Source of the DNA: Irpex lacteus
Lineage: Eukaryota > Basidiomycota > Agaricomycetes > Polyporales > Irpicaceae
Assembly: GCA_001986395.2 (NCBI GenBank)
Contig: MQVO02000021.1
Span: 310,001-374,000 of the forward strand
Direction of reading: 5' to 3'
Length of the DNA stretch: 64,000 bases
Shown one piece after another: positions 45,037 to 56,427 of the stretch (the first letter of the stretch is position 1; each line of letters opens with the position of its first letter). The notes beneath the pieces are model-generated. The model ran no database searches and was not told the origin of the DNA. It was given only the letters and a program-made list of their open reading frames with translations. The position numbers were made by a program, and so were the translations under genes.

Positions 45037-45718
45037 ACGATCTATAATATAAAGATTGCTGGTGGCTTGCGAAGAGGCGAAAAATAATTGTATAGAGAAG
45101 AAGAGAGAGACAAGTGTGCAGAAGTGCCAGTGAGAAGTAGAAACGGTGCTGTGAGTCTTCTACAGCTCTTGCACGTACCCTTATATACACTTCGACGTCG
45201 TGCAGAAAAGACTCGAGGATGCCTTTTACCCGAAACCAACCTCAGGAGCGGCCAAAGGATCACGGCCTCGATAACCACAATGATTCGAATACGGTTTGGC
45301 ATAGCTGTAAAGATTTGATGTCTCCATTTACACGCGCAATCGCCCGGAGTGGCTGTCAGACGAGATGTCGACAAGCAGTCACATTAGAGGTTGCATGTTG
45401 ACACCTGTGCGAGAGAGAAGCTGCGCTCGAGTCCGGGAAATACGGAGAGTGAAACACTCACCGAGGAAGTCACGAATCCGAACGTACCGACCGTCGGTGT
45501 CGCTTGGAGCGACAAAGGCAAGGCGATGCGTAGACATGATGGTAGTCTTCATACTGAAGAAGTTCACTGCGCGCGGAAGCTTCTTGCTCACAGCGCCCAC
45601 ATTGTTGAGAGGAAATTGATTGCAGTATAGATAATACCGGAAATGAACGCTTTGCTATGTACAGCTGTGCCTTTAGCCACCCGGCCCGTCGATGTCATCC
45701 CCGTCATTGGCTTACGGC
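45037..45718. other. Promoter region of the aldehyde dehydrogenase gene and 3' flank of the carboxypeptidase gene
   Basis: The two flanking genes run leftwards. Apart from the TATA-like site at 45181-45187 I see only short frames without signatures. Confidence 0.4.
45181..45187 (-). promoter_or_regulatory. TATA-like element of the aldehyde dehydrogenase gene
   Basis: TATATAA on the minus strand, about 145 bp upstream of the start codon. Confidence 0.45.
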
Positions 45719-47776
45719 TTACGTCGAGGACAATGGGTTTCCGCTCATTATTTGATTGAAGAATTGCAGGGCAGCTTGACCGTATGCCAACTTGCCGTGA
45801 GTGTAAGCGGGAACCTCGTGACCACTAATCAACTCCCAAGTGAGATCTTCGCAATGATTCGGGTAAATGGCAACTACTTACGCGCCATAAACTCTGACAA
45901 ACGAGAAAGTACCAGCATTCTTGAACAAGCCGGCGGGCTGACCAGCAACCGTCCAGTTGGACAGAGGGGTCGCGTTGAGGTTTGAGGTTACTGTGGTCTG
46001 AATGTTGCTAACCTGAAAGCAACATGAGGACGCAGTCTCGACTGGGATACACGTATAAACATACCATGGCCTCGATTCCGTTGAAATTCAAAATGTAGTC
46101 CTAGCACACTACAATTCAGTCTAATTTGACTTGTGTCATAACAAGGTTGCTTACCGCATCACCAACATAGATGAGTGTTCTCACCCCAGCGTTGATCACG
46201 TTCTCCAGGTGCGGCCTAGAATTCGTCATCCAGTCCCCAGTGCTCGCGAAATTGTCGTAAACCTCATCACTTGTCTCCTGCCAATCGCTCTCGGCGCCAA
46301 TCTTGGACATGAGCGAAGAACTACCCAGATACGTCGAGAGATCGGCAGGATAGGGATCTGGGTTCTTTGCAAGGATGAAGTAAACGTCGTAGTTCCCTGC
46401 CAATGGACTCAAGATGTTGTCGTTGCAGTACGATTGGGCCCTCGAGCACGTCGAAGTGGAGCCAGTTGTGTAGCAGGACTGGATCTGGTCACGACAGCCT
46501 CCCGAACGAGTGAACGAAGTGTTGGCTGACTTGATAGTAGACGACGAGACCAATGAGTGATAGCTGTCACAGCATGTATGAGCGGCCACGACCAATAGGA
46601 AAGAACATCCGGGGGACGTACGGGTTCGACGCTGCGTAGCTGATGTAACCTGGATACTGTGACAGCGGATCCTACGGCGTATCATGAGCCATGATGCGCC
46701 CCACCGACATCACTTTTAGTGTCGTCACATACCGTGAGGCCGTCACCCACACCGAGTGCTTTCAGGTTGATGTGCGTGCCAGATACTGTTCCAGCCGAGA
46801 TGGCGGCGTTTTGCGTCAGGATGTAGCTGCCGGGCGCTCCATTAACAATTTGTAAACATCGGGGTAAAGCAACACGCACTCAGCAATCGTTGGGCCGTAG
46901 TGACCACCGTACGACTCTGTCCAGATGGCAAAGTCATTCTTTTGGTATTTGCTGAAACGAGAGTCGGAGAAGAAGATTTGCAGGAACTAGTGCCACCGAG
47001 TCAACACCGAGTCGGTGGTGGAAGTTGACCACCGCACGTACCTTCCAGACGTCTTGAGCTGCCTGCGTCGACGTTCCAACAGTTGTGGTACCGTGCGAGA
47101 AGCCGACGCCTACGGGCTGGTCAAGATACAGCCTACAAACAGCTCTGCTTAGCACTGCCAACGAGAGCTACCACGGTGAGGTAGTATACAGCTGCGCGAC
47201 TTACATGTTGACCTCATTGTTCCAGGACTCGGGGTTCAGGGTGACGCTACGACTGTCGTTGGTGATCCTGCAGGGGCCGTTCTCTTGGAAGAGGCCGATC
47301 ATACTAGAGCTGCCTGGCTGCAGACAAAATCAGGTTCGTGCATTAAATTTTGTGATAAACCTGAACATGCTTACCCCGCCATTCAACCAGATCGCGAGTG
47401 GAGCAGTATCCGGGTTCTTACGAGCCGCAAAGAACCAGAACCTGAGCATCGAATCGTCAGGAACATTCATAGAGGCACAGATCATCTCTGACTATGACAT
47501 AACATACCACAGACTCTCAGAGGATGTCAGATCACCATATCCCGAGGCCTGGTAGACGCCAGGCGTTGTCTCGCAGACCCCACTGTTCTCGACTACACGC
47601 AGCTTGCCCGGGGTAGTAGCCGCGGGGGAGACGGCAGCATTGGCTTCATGAAACCTCGGTGTAGTGGGTACGCCTCCGATGACTCCATCCACGACTGGGA
47701 TCTGGCGGGCGGTGACGACAGGGATCGCCAACAGCGCCCAGAGCGCTGAGACCTTGGAGAGAGCGGAGGAGAGCAT
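45719..47776 (-). CDS. Secreted serine carboxypeptidase (S10 family)
   Basis: Exopeptidase removing C-terminal residues, probably extracellular or vacuolar. The start at 47776 gives a clear signal peptide ([20 protein letters not shown] then VTA); an ATG five codons upstream is possible. Conserved blocks are [50 protein letters not shown], the nucleophile in [29 protein letters not shown], the aspartate in [13 protein letters not shown], and the histidine in GHEVPAY. All three catalytic residues are therefore present. Cysteine pairs in [18 protein letters not shown] fit disulfides. About nine introns. No C-terminal membrane helix, so it is not Kex1-like. Stop at 45719-45721. Confidence 0.92.
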
Positions 47777-48783
47777 GATCACTCCTAACAACCAGGTTAT
47801 CTTCAGTGGGTTCTAGTCCTTCGTCCCCCCCTCACCTTCGTCTTTATACCTGAACGACGACGACGATAGGCACTTCCTGATGCTGAGCCACACATGTGCC
47901 ATACGGCAGCTGAGTGGACGAAGGAGTTCAGAGTGGCACAGCACTATACGCGAACAATGGAATCAGATGAGGTAGATGTCGGATAGCCTACATCTCGCAA
48001 CGCGGTCCATCCAGTGCAACGCTTCTATCAGGGTTGGCCATACGACTTCCCTAGTCTTCTCTGCCTACAACATCGGCTATATCATGTGGCTGAATACCGA
48101 CTGAATGGGCGCATCTGCAAGAGGAGGCGGATAGTGTCAAAGCTGGGATAGATAGGGAAAATCCAGAGACTTACCGCAACGTGTGTCTCCAATACGACTT
48201 CGGAAGAGCTTACTCAGGAAGTACTTAGGACCGCATGGTTCTCGAGTGCACGATATTGATCCGAACTCAGAAAAGGCGTGCCCGCGTGGTCGTAGAGTCG
48301 GAGGAACTGTAGCAATGTCGTAAGAATGATCGTAGACAGCATTGCGGTCGATTGCGACCAGGTAGTTATGTAGAAGATCGCAGTCAAAGATAGATATGGA
48401 GCAGCGATGCGTCCTCCATCTCGACCTCCTGCTGAATTATGGGCGCTTCGTCACCGTGTGCTGCTTGTGAGTGCTTCCTTGATCTTCGAGGAGCACATAC
48501 CGAGCTATATCGAGCTGACGTACGTTCTGTAATTTTTTGGGAGGTGTCTTCTGCAAGCCTGGAAGAGCTAGACCAACAGACATCACTGAGAACATACCAA
48601 GTTCTGACAACGCCGTTTCCAGCCACCGCAGGTGGAAATCCCGGGTTTGGTGCACAAGGTAGTCGATTATGCATGTGGTGAATTATAGCAGATGTAAGAA
48701 CACTAAAGTCGGTATTATCGAGCACCAATGTTCGCCCTAGAAGTTGCGTCAGACAACAACTTCCACGCCGTGTTGCATATCGC
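47777..48783. other. Promoter region of the carboxypeptidase gene
   Basis: About 1 kb with no supported gene. The TATA-like site lies at 47843-47848. Frames at 48384-48728 show no signature. Confidence 0.4.
47843..47848 (-). promoter_or_regulatory. TATA-like element of the carboxypeptidase gene
   Basis: TATAAA on the minus strand, about 67 bp upstream of the start codon. Confidence 0.5.
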
Positions 48784-49422
48784 TCACCTATTGATCATAG
48801 CCTGTCTATGCACCTCTGCCTTTTTCGAAAGCGCTCTGCTATCACCCTGCAAAACCGCAACTATCTCCCTCGCCAACCTCCCCTCTAGCGTCGGCTCCGG
48901 TCTTGCTGCGCTGGCCCAAAGAATCCACTTGACACCGTACGCGGTCCTGTGCCTCTCGCTCAGGGCGATAGGCTTTTGTGTTACCTTGACAGATCTTCGC
49001 TGGCTGATACACTTGACCAAGGGCGAGGCGGACAGAACGGCTTCACGGACGATGGGCAGAGGGGGTGCACGGGTCATGGTGTGAATGAGTGTGAGCATCT
49101 TAGTGACAGTCCGGTCGGCCTGGGTGCGCTTCCCGTCTCGCATGATTGTGTTTGAGATGTACGTGAGCAGGGGGTCTTGAGCTGGCGGGATGAGTATGAG
49201 GGGTTTACTGGTATTGTTGTATGCTGGAGTAGTTGGGAAGGGTTCCAGCTGGAGTGGCTCAGATGCTATGCCTTTGAAGGATGTCTTGCCTCCTGATGAG
49301 ATTTCTCCTATTTCCTTCAGTGTTTGACCCAGAATGTCTGAGTGTGCCACAGAGGTGGAGGACAGTGCTCGAGTTGGCCGGAGCACTGTCCGTGACGCTG
49401 TCGCTCTCAGTGTCGCCAACAT
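48784..49422 (-). CDS. RSM7: Mitochondrial small-subunit ribosomal protein uS7m
   Basis: Component of the mitochondrial 37S subunit; binds the 3' major domain of the small rRNA. A single exon of 212 codons starts at 49422. The N-terminus MLATLRATASRTVLRPTRAL is an Arg/Ala/Thr-rich, acid-free mitochondrial presequence, which is why I chose this ATG over one 23 codons upstream. The uS7 core includes LTYISNTIMRDGKRTQADR, REAVLSASPLVKC, SVKVTQKPIAL and AYGVKWILWAS, with a basic C-terminal helix ending SKKAEVHRQAMINR. It shares a short upstream region with the divergent transporter gene. Confidence 0.92.
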   Translation of the reverse strand: MLATLRATASRTVLRPTRALSSTSVAHSDILGQTLKEIGEISSGGKTSFKGIASEPLQLEPFPTTPAYNNTSKPLILIPPAQDPLLTYISNTIMRDGKRTQADRTVTKMLTLIHTMTRAPPLPIVREAVLSASPLVKCISQRRSVKVTQKPIALSERHRTAYGVKWILWASAARPEPTLEGRLAREIVAVLQGDSRALSKKAEVHRQAMINR

Positions 49423-49802
49423 CTTCCTACATGACTTTTCATGAGTGACACTCAACATAACCTTGCTATGCAAGACACATACTATTCTCAAACGTGTTTG
49501 CGAACAGAAAAGAGGCGGTTGGCAGATGCAGGAGGTGGTGGTCGGCGACAGTGCAATAACGAGGTTATTTTCGCCGATAATTCCGTTCCTGGAGCAAATC
49601 CGCCAAAAATAATTGCGTTTTCCCGAGGCTCGCGCTCAGCTCATGTCCTCCATCTCGCCACGCCCACTTCCAACTCTCTGAGGCTTCTCGTACTCACCTG
49701 CCACTCCTTCTTGAACGACATTTCGACTATCAGAACAACCCTTTTGCAAAACTCACGAAACAAGAAGATTTGGAGACCGTTCGCGCCTGAGAGTCATCAG
49801 GC
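49423..49802. other. Bidirectional promoter region
   Basis: 380 bp between divergent genes for uS7m and the NIPA-type transporter. No obvious TATA box. Confidence 0.5.
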
Positions 49803-51466
49803 ATGCTCGACGACAAATACATCGGGCTGGCACTTGCCCTATCTGGCTCCGTCGCTATTGGAACGAGCTTTATCATTACCAAGAAGGTACGAAGATATGT
49901 GCTCATAGACTCAGGGTGGTTGGGACTAATTTTATTGGTGGTAGGGTCTAAACGATGCAAGTGACCGGGGAAATTACAGCAGCGCAGCTACATCAGACAG
50001 TTACTCGTATCTCAGGAATCCAATATGGTGGGCAGGAATATCGACCAGTGTGTACATATACTCTAGAAGTAACTAACTTATGTGCTCATGAACGGTTGCA
50101 TCTGCAGTGGTCCTCGGCGAAAGTGAGTACTTCATAACGTTCCGATTGCGCAAATCCTTGCGTGCGCAGTCATCAAACTCGCTTTCGCTCGCGAATCGAT
50201 AATAGCACAAAAAGCATCCTAACTAATACTATACATAGTCGCCAACTTTGCTGCATACACATTCGCACCTCCGATTCTAATAACACCACTTGGTGCTGGG
50301 AGTGTGATCATCGGGTACGCGCGTCATCTCAATTTCAATAGATATCTCGCCTCACACATTGCAGAGCTATACTCGCCTCCTTCTTACTCGGTGAAGAACT
50401 CGGACATATAGGACGAGTAGGATGCACGCTATGTATTCTTGGGTCCCTCATCATCGTTCTGCACGCGCCCGAAGACAAGCCAGTTGAGACAGTAGACGAG
50501 ATCTTGCATTACGCGGTACAACCAGGTGCGTCACCATACAAGAGTTTACATCTGCGTCGTATCTAATTTACGGGAAAGGTTTTATGTTATACTGCTTCAC
50601 CGTTCTCGTATTCAGTCTCGTCATGATCTACACCGTCGCACCAAGATATGGCCGCTCCAACCCACTAGTCTACATCTCCATATGTTCCCTCGTCGGTTCT
50701 GTCTCCGTCATGGCCATCAAGGGCTTTGGCATAGCTCTAAAACTCACTTTCAGTGGAAACAACCAGCTGGGACATCCGAGCACGTATGTGTTTGGTATTG
50801 TCACCGCCGGTTGCATTCTCGTCCAGATGAACTATTTCAACAAAGCCCTGGACACGTTCTCCACCAACGTGTACGTGCTCGACTGTCGGCCCTGGGTGTG
50901 CCAATCACTGACTTATTCTGTGCAGCGTCAACCCCATGTACTATGTCGGCTTCTCAACAGCCACTATTGTGGCTTCCGTCATTCTATTCCAAGGTTTCAA
51001 CACCACAGACCCCGCCAACTCAATATCACTCCTTGCGGGTTTTATTGTCACATTCCTCGGAGTGCACCTACTCGAAATCTCTCGCAAGCCATCAGGCATG
51101 CACGGTAACGGGCACTCGGCGTTGGAGGGCGGACTCATGAACCCGCGTCTCAGCATTTCCGGCCGTATGTCGATAGACGGCTGGAACGGCGTGGGGAACA
51201 CACCCATTGGAGGCGGAACAACACCGACGTCGGGCCACGCACGTCGTGGCTCTGGAAGACAAACTTTGTTCAACGCGCTGGACGAAGATGACGATGGCAT
51301 CGACGCCGTCGGGTTAGAGAGGTTGCCGGAGGTAGACGAAGAAGACGAGTTCGAGAGCAACGAACGGACACATCTGCAATCCCAAAATCGACACTCCGGC
51401 TCGAGGAGTGGGAGTAACTCGCCGCGTGCCGGGACGCCTGGCGATCCTAGAAGGAATCCTCGTTAG
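49803..51466 (+). CDS. NIPA-type magnesium transporter
   Basis: Multi-pass membrane protein of the NIPA family (Mg2+ and divalent cation transport, plasma or endosomal membrane). Starts MLDDKYIGLALALSGSVAIG at 49803. The family blocks are SFIITKKGLNDA, RNPIWWAGISTMVLGE, IANFAAYTFAPPILITPLGA, ASFLLGEELGHIGRVGC and GSLIIVLHAPEDKPVET. Further helices include KGFGIALKLT, LVQMNYFNKALDTFSTNVVN and PMYYVGFSTATIVASVILFQ, giving about nine in total. The C-terminal 120 residues are cytosolic, with Gly/Ser/Arg-rich and acidic stretches, ending GTPGDPRRNPR. About seven introns, several close to the 5' end, interrupt the first third. Stop at 51464-51466. Confidence 0.92.
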
Positions 51467-51969
51467 CGTGGAGGGGGTGAGGTGGGCGTGTGCATTGTAT
51501 ACCGGTACAACCTGTTTTATATCCCGCACGGACCTTGTCGAGTACTATTTAATTTCGTAACTTACTTGCTCTCGCCATTATTCATTCATTCTGCCTTGCG
51601 ATTATTGTTGGGTAGGTACAGCTTACGGACTGTCCTCGGCCTCGTGTGATCATTACTTGGGAACACGGCCTTATAAATGATGACTTCAATGGTAGTCTTG
51701 GCCATTTAACCTTTGACTGCTGTGTCAAATGATGACCAAAGCAACCGTTACATAAAACAAAGCGTCGAGAAGTACACAGGCAGCTGCCGGTCGCACTGGT
51801 GCCAGCAGCCAGGCCGTAGCGCGTGAACAAGCGGACTTTAGATCGAACCCAATATATTCCCCATCTGAACCATAATTCCTCCCCTCCACTCTCTCGTCTC
51901 CTCTCTCTCTTTCTCAACCTCTGAAACTCTCGTCTTCGTCTCTCTAAAGTACACCAAGCTAAGAACAAG
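51467..51969. other. Spacer with CT-rich leader
   Basis: Ends in a CT-rich tract (CCTCTCTCTCTTTCTC, near 51900) about 60 bp before the next start codon, typical of strong fungal promoters. No gene called. Confidence 0.45.
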
Positions 51970-53941
51970 ATGTCTGACGACGAAGCCCCCGCCAAGAAAT
52001 CCGGATACCGTCTCGAGTACGCGAGCAGCGCCCGCGCCAAATGCAAAGGTGAGTCTGAGAGGTTGTCCAACGAGGGCGCGGTCGGCCACAACGCTCACAC
52101 TCGCGACTTTTCGTGTCTTTTCTTCACACTTAGGTCCTAAGCCATGCAACGGTACGTCTCAGCTCGTGACCATGATGTTTGCCACGTCAACTGACTAGAA
52201 AACTCGTGGGCTATGTGCTTGGTTGTCACCCGAATACAGGTACACCTATCCCAAAAGGCACGTTGCGTTTCGGGTCGGTCGTGGATTTTAGGGGGAATAC
52301 ATCGTTGTACGTACATCTCTCGTCTATGCTGTGGTGCTCAGCGTCGTTTGCCATGTCGTGGGATGCGTGAGACGTTGATACACGCGGCGGCGCAGCCTTC
52401 GACGTCATCGCCACCGTCTCGCGTGACACCGACAGCTCATGTGGCCCCGCCTCCCTTCTACCCGGCTTCTTCCCTGTAAAATCCATCGAATTGTACTGAT
52501 AATGTTGTAGTTCCTGGCGTCATTGGGGATGTGTAACGACCAAGATTATATCGAATATGAAAAAGTCCTTCGACGAGGCAGACGAGCTAGACGGGTTTGA
52601 GGATCTCAGTGAAGAAGACCAAGATAAAATCCGCAAAGCATGGGAAGAAGGGCATGTCGCAGACGAAGACATACCTGAAACTGCCCGGAAGCCTGACGCG
52701 GACGACGATGAGGACGGTGGGAAGAAAAAGAAGAAGGGCAAGGCGGTGAAGAAGGCTAAGGATGAAGACGAAGATGGCGAGGAACACGACGGGGATGAGG
52801 AAGAAAAGCCAGTGAAGAAGGCTGCTGCTTCGAAGGCCACCAAGAAGGAGAAGGAGGAAAAACCTGGAGTGTTCAAGTTCGAGTATGCCTCGTCTGGACG
52901 CGCTAAGTGCAAGGGTGAGTCGGCATCTTCGTATCAAACGGTATGCGCATGCTAATCGTCTCTTGTAGATGGATGTGGTGGTATGTCTCGACGCTCGTTC
53001 GTGTAATTGGTTTGGGCTCACTTTTCTTTCACAGACTCCATCGGTAAAGACTACCTTCGTCTCGGCCACGAAGTCGACTTCCGCGGAAACAAATCCTTGT
53101 AAGCTTCTTATCTTGATATTCATCTCATTACTCGAATTTATCATGCAACGTCTTCCAGCAACTGGCAACACTTCGGCTGTGTCCCGGAGAAGCTCTTCAG
53201 CGAGTTCAAGAGCTCGTACCCCGAGCCTACCCAGGTTGAGGGCTGGGATACCCTTGAAGATGCTGACAAGGAGAAGGTCCAGCGCGCTTGGGATAACGGA
53301 GGTGTGCTCGAAGACGACCAAGGCCCTGGTGAAGCTAGGGCAGGTGCCTCTGCTGCTAAGAAGGCTAGTGCCAAGAAGGCAAAGAAGGCTGACGAGGAGG
53401 ACGAGGAACCGCCGAAGAAGAGGGTCAGGAAAGCAAAGGTAATAGCTCTTATTTGCTGGCACAGGCGCACGGTGATTGACACTCTGGTGCCATGAATTCA
53501 CAGAAGGACGAGGACGACGAAGAGCCCGCCGACGAGGAGGAAGAGAAGCCAAAAGCCAAGCGCGCGCCAGCCAAGAAGGCCACCGCTGTCAAGGAAAAGT
53601 CTACTGCCGCCACTAAAACGCGTGTCACTAAGAAGAAACCTGCTGACGATGAAGAGTCCGGGGAGGATTTCGGCGCTGCGATCGACGCCGTGAGCGGCGA
53701 CGAGGACGACGAAGAGGAGAAGGCCCACGCCGAACCTGAGCCTGAGCCTGCAGAGGAGGAAGAAAAGGAAGAGTCTTCGGAGGGAAGCAAGAAGCGGAAA
53801 CGTGCTCCCGCGTCTAAGGCGTCTGGATCTAAGCCTGCGTCCAAGGCAAAACCTGCATCCAAGGCGAAACCTGCGTCCAAGGCTGCGACGAAGCCCGCTT
53901 CGAGGAGGAGGAAGCAGCAGGACGAGGATGATGACGAGTAA
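51970..53941 (+). CDS. Nuclear protein with two PARP-type zinc fingers and a lysine-rich tail
   Basis: Starts MSDDEAPAKKSGYRLEYAS at 51970. The first PARP-type finger reads SSARAKCKGPKPCNGTPIPK, FGSVVDFRGNTSFSWRHWGC. The second reads YASSGRAKCKGCGDSIGKDY, LGHEVDFRGNKSFNWQHFGC. Each supplies the CCHC ligands and the DNA-end-contacting basic residues. After each finger is an acidic helical block (LSEEDQDKIRKAWEEGHVAD; DADKEKVQRAWDNGGVLEDD). The C-terminal 200 residues are alternating Lys/Ala and Asp/Glu stretches with SKAKPASKAKPASK repeats, like a histone H1 tail. No WGR or PARP catalytic domain is present in the gene or downstream. It probably binds DNA strand breaks without making poly(ADP-ribose). 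About seven introns. Confidence 0.88.
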
Positions 53942-54286
53942 ACTTGTTGTCTAGCTGGCGTTGATACCCCTCGTACCCATCATGAGTTGCAAAATGGCTT
54001 GATGGAGGAAGTAGTGCTGAGATGTTGAGAGTTAAATGTTGGATGCGTGCTATGTGCTACGTGCTGTGTTGTTGTCCTTGTTTTTGAGTTACTGACTGGT
54101 TTGAGATCTTGATGTATCGTACTTTAACGTTATCCAATTGTGCTTCATGGCATAGTCACTCGGATGATTTGGTGAGCTTTCCCCATAGAGAGCTGGTGTG
54201 GTAAGCTCGATTCGACTGGACGTTTTGACGAGTGCTTACTATGTTTGTAGGCTCTTCCGTGATGTCATAGACATCATGAGTCCAAT
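53942..54286. other. 3' flank, nothing recognised
   Basis: Downstream of the zinc-finger gene; no coding signature. Confidence 0.4.
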
Positions 54287-54535
54287 TCTATCTTGGTTTC
54301 CCCGGCACGAACTGGCCTCCCAATCTTCCAACACGGAATGGCAGGATACCCAGTCGAAACGAGGGTAAACATGATTTCTGCCCACGGGATGTGCGTTTGC
54401 GTCCAGCTGATCCGTCACGGTCATAGATATCTCGGCACTGAGCCTCCACATTCTTCGTCAGGAGCTCTCTCGAGGCCTCTTTGATGATCATAAACAGCTC
54501 CAATGAGCTTAAGGACGCCGTCTGCGCCATCTTCT
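54287..54535 (-). pseudogene. Relic fragment of a fused tryptophan synthase gene
   Basis: On the minus strand the blocks DGADGV, FMIIKEASRELLTKNVEAQC, RDI and RLGGQFVP match the end of the alpha domain, the linker and the start of the beta domain of the tryptophan synthase gene at 62306-64000. The matching nucleotides run in the same order (for example GATCATCAAAGAG and CAACTGGCCTCC-type segments). The reading frame shifts at least twice within 250 bp, and nothing of the gene remains on either side. This is a short dead copy, not a gene. Confidence 0.8.
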
Positions 54536-55403
54536 AAGGTAATATATCGAAGTCACGGCACTGACGGCGCAAGATTTGAGGGGTTCTTGCGTAGGTTATT
54601 TCATGTCCGCAGGCTATCCAATAATCCACAACACTGTCTCAATGATGGTGGTTATATAAGAAGGTGGATCATGATTAAGCTTGGACCGCCATTTGCATAT
54701 ACTGTCGCTGATGGACCAGCCACCCAAGAGGATTGGGCCGCTTTTCTCTAGTTCTAGCAATGATCTCATGGCTGCAATATTCCGAGAGCGATCGGAAGGT
54801 GCAGTGCGTTACTTCCGTTGTCCACCTGATTGAGAGCTAACTATGTCTACAGGAGCTCCAATACCCTGTTTATTGCATCGCCCACCCCTTCCAATGTATG
54901 AATAGCTGTCCTTCGTTGCCGATCCTTTCATCTACATTGTACCAAAGAAACAGTACGTAATTTATCATGCGTCATATCGGCCATAGAATATTGAAAATTC
55001 ATGTCCATCCTTGTAGATGCAAAAAAACGAGCCGCTTTCCTTCCTAGTAGCATACATGAGCATACAGCGGCCCTCTCGTGGTTGGTTTCGGCGTTGCCAC
55101 ACGTCGTGGGAGGGGCCCACAAAGTACATATACCAAGTAGTGTGAGGGAGGATAAATCCGCAGCTGTAGGACATTTCACTCCTTTCACCTCCGGTCAAAA
55201 ACATGATCCAAAGCGATCATTGCAATGCAGAGCACTCCTCGGCACACCGGCAATGACGACAAGCCTACTAGAAGCAATCACTCAACCAACTCACCAAAAC
55301 CGCCCACCAGAATTCAGCTGACCCCAATTCGCAAGCTATAAAAGGTCTTCTACACGGTGAGACGAAAAAGCAACAACCGTCGAACACCCACCACTCAATA
55401 ACC
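54536..55403. other. Intergenic stretch with the promoter of the small secreted protein gene
   Basis: No gene signature. TATAAAA at 55337-55343 lies 61 bp before the next start codon. Confidence 0.45.
55337..55343 (+). promoter_or_regulatory. TATA box of the small secreted protein gene
   Basis: TATAAAA in GC-rich context, 61 bp upstream of the ATG at 55404. Confidence 0.65.
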
Positions 55404-55735
55404 ATGTACTCTACCAAGCTCGTACTCGTTTCCTTCATCGCTCTCGTCGCCGGTGCGACCGCATTCGAGGTCACTGCCTTCCTCGCACTGGCTGCAATGG
55501 CGCCGATCTCGGCACTCTCGAGGGAGGCGATGGCCCTGGCAATTCCGCGTGCGAGGTTGTCACCAACGCGCAGTCCGTGCACATCGACCTCGCGGTGACC
55601 GACAACTGCGAGGTCAACCTTTACGATGACGCTGCTTGCACGCAGCCCAACCAGCACTTCCTTCCCGGCCCCATGGACGCGGGAACGTGCCAAACTGGCC
55701 TCTCCTTCACTGCGATGCGTGTTGAGTGCACATAG
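55404..55735 (+). pseudogene. Small secreted cysteine-containing protein gene with a probable frameshift
   Basis: The ATG at 55404 opens a textbook signal peptide, MYSTKLVLVSFIALVAGATA, followed by FE. In that frame the next codons lose all cysteines and end at 55598. In the next frame a typical mature domain follows: CLPRTGCNGADLG, GGDGPGNSACEVVTNAQS, VTDNCEVNLYDDAACTQP and a C-terminal VECT before TAG at 55733-55735. It has seven cysteines and the Gly/Asp patterns seen in small secreted proteins of mushrooms. The frame switch lies near 55467-55475 and equals one missing base. A less likely alternative is an intron (GTCACT donor at 55470 to the AG at about 55557) that would remove the first cysteines. 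Function unknown. Confidence 0.65.
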
Positions 55736-56427
55736 ACTCAAGGTAAGCATCGATGTCTCAACATTCAACGTTGTTGCCACCTTTGCCTCCGAAATGTCAA
55801 GGAACTAATAACGTCTACAGAGCAGCGAGTCTCAACCTGCATTCGCGGGAGAATCGAAGTCAATATGTAGCACTTCAAGTCGGACCATCTAACGTAACGT
55901 GGTGCATTGAATAAACCATTGGTATACTGTTGATACTGTCACTGGTGTGATCGTTATCGGTGAACTCAGGAAGTCGTGAAAGTCGCTAGATCCAACAGCA
56001 CTGACCTTGAAGTTAACGAACACGTCCGCGTTATGGCAAAACTGACTTAAGACACACTAAAGATTCTCTCGCGCTTTGTTACAAGAGGGTGTCAGAGCCT
56101 CGGAAGCTTAAAGCTGTCCTATGGTCTACAAGTACACATACTATCTCAGCAAGGGAATTGCATGCCTAATGGGACTGTATATATCTGACGCGTGTACCAC
56201 TACTGTTGCATACTTCTGGATGGCCTTGATTCTAAGAGGAGTTACGAATTCGTCCAGTTTTAGTAGCATGGACAGGCTATGCATACTACTATGCCAGACT
56301 CAGATCAAACAACATGTATGACTACATCATCGCACAACGGTCGAAATGTAGTCTTTGTAGCAATGTTACCAGAGAGGTTTCATACCACTTCGAATGACTC
56401 AAAGCGTGCAAAGTCGAGCCTGTGAGC
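55736..56427. other. Intergenic stretch, nothing recognised
   Basis: Convergent 3' flanks; no signature. Confidence 0.4.

Noticed and set aside
52587..53552. A 321-codon open frame on the minus strand across the PARP-finger gene
   Set aside because: It is the shadow of Lys/Glu/Asp-rich coding sequence on the plus strand, where antisense stops are rare. The plus-strand exons carry clear zinc-finger motifs.
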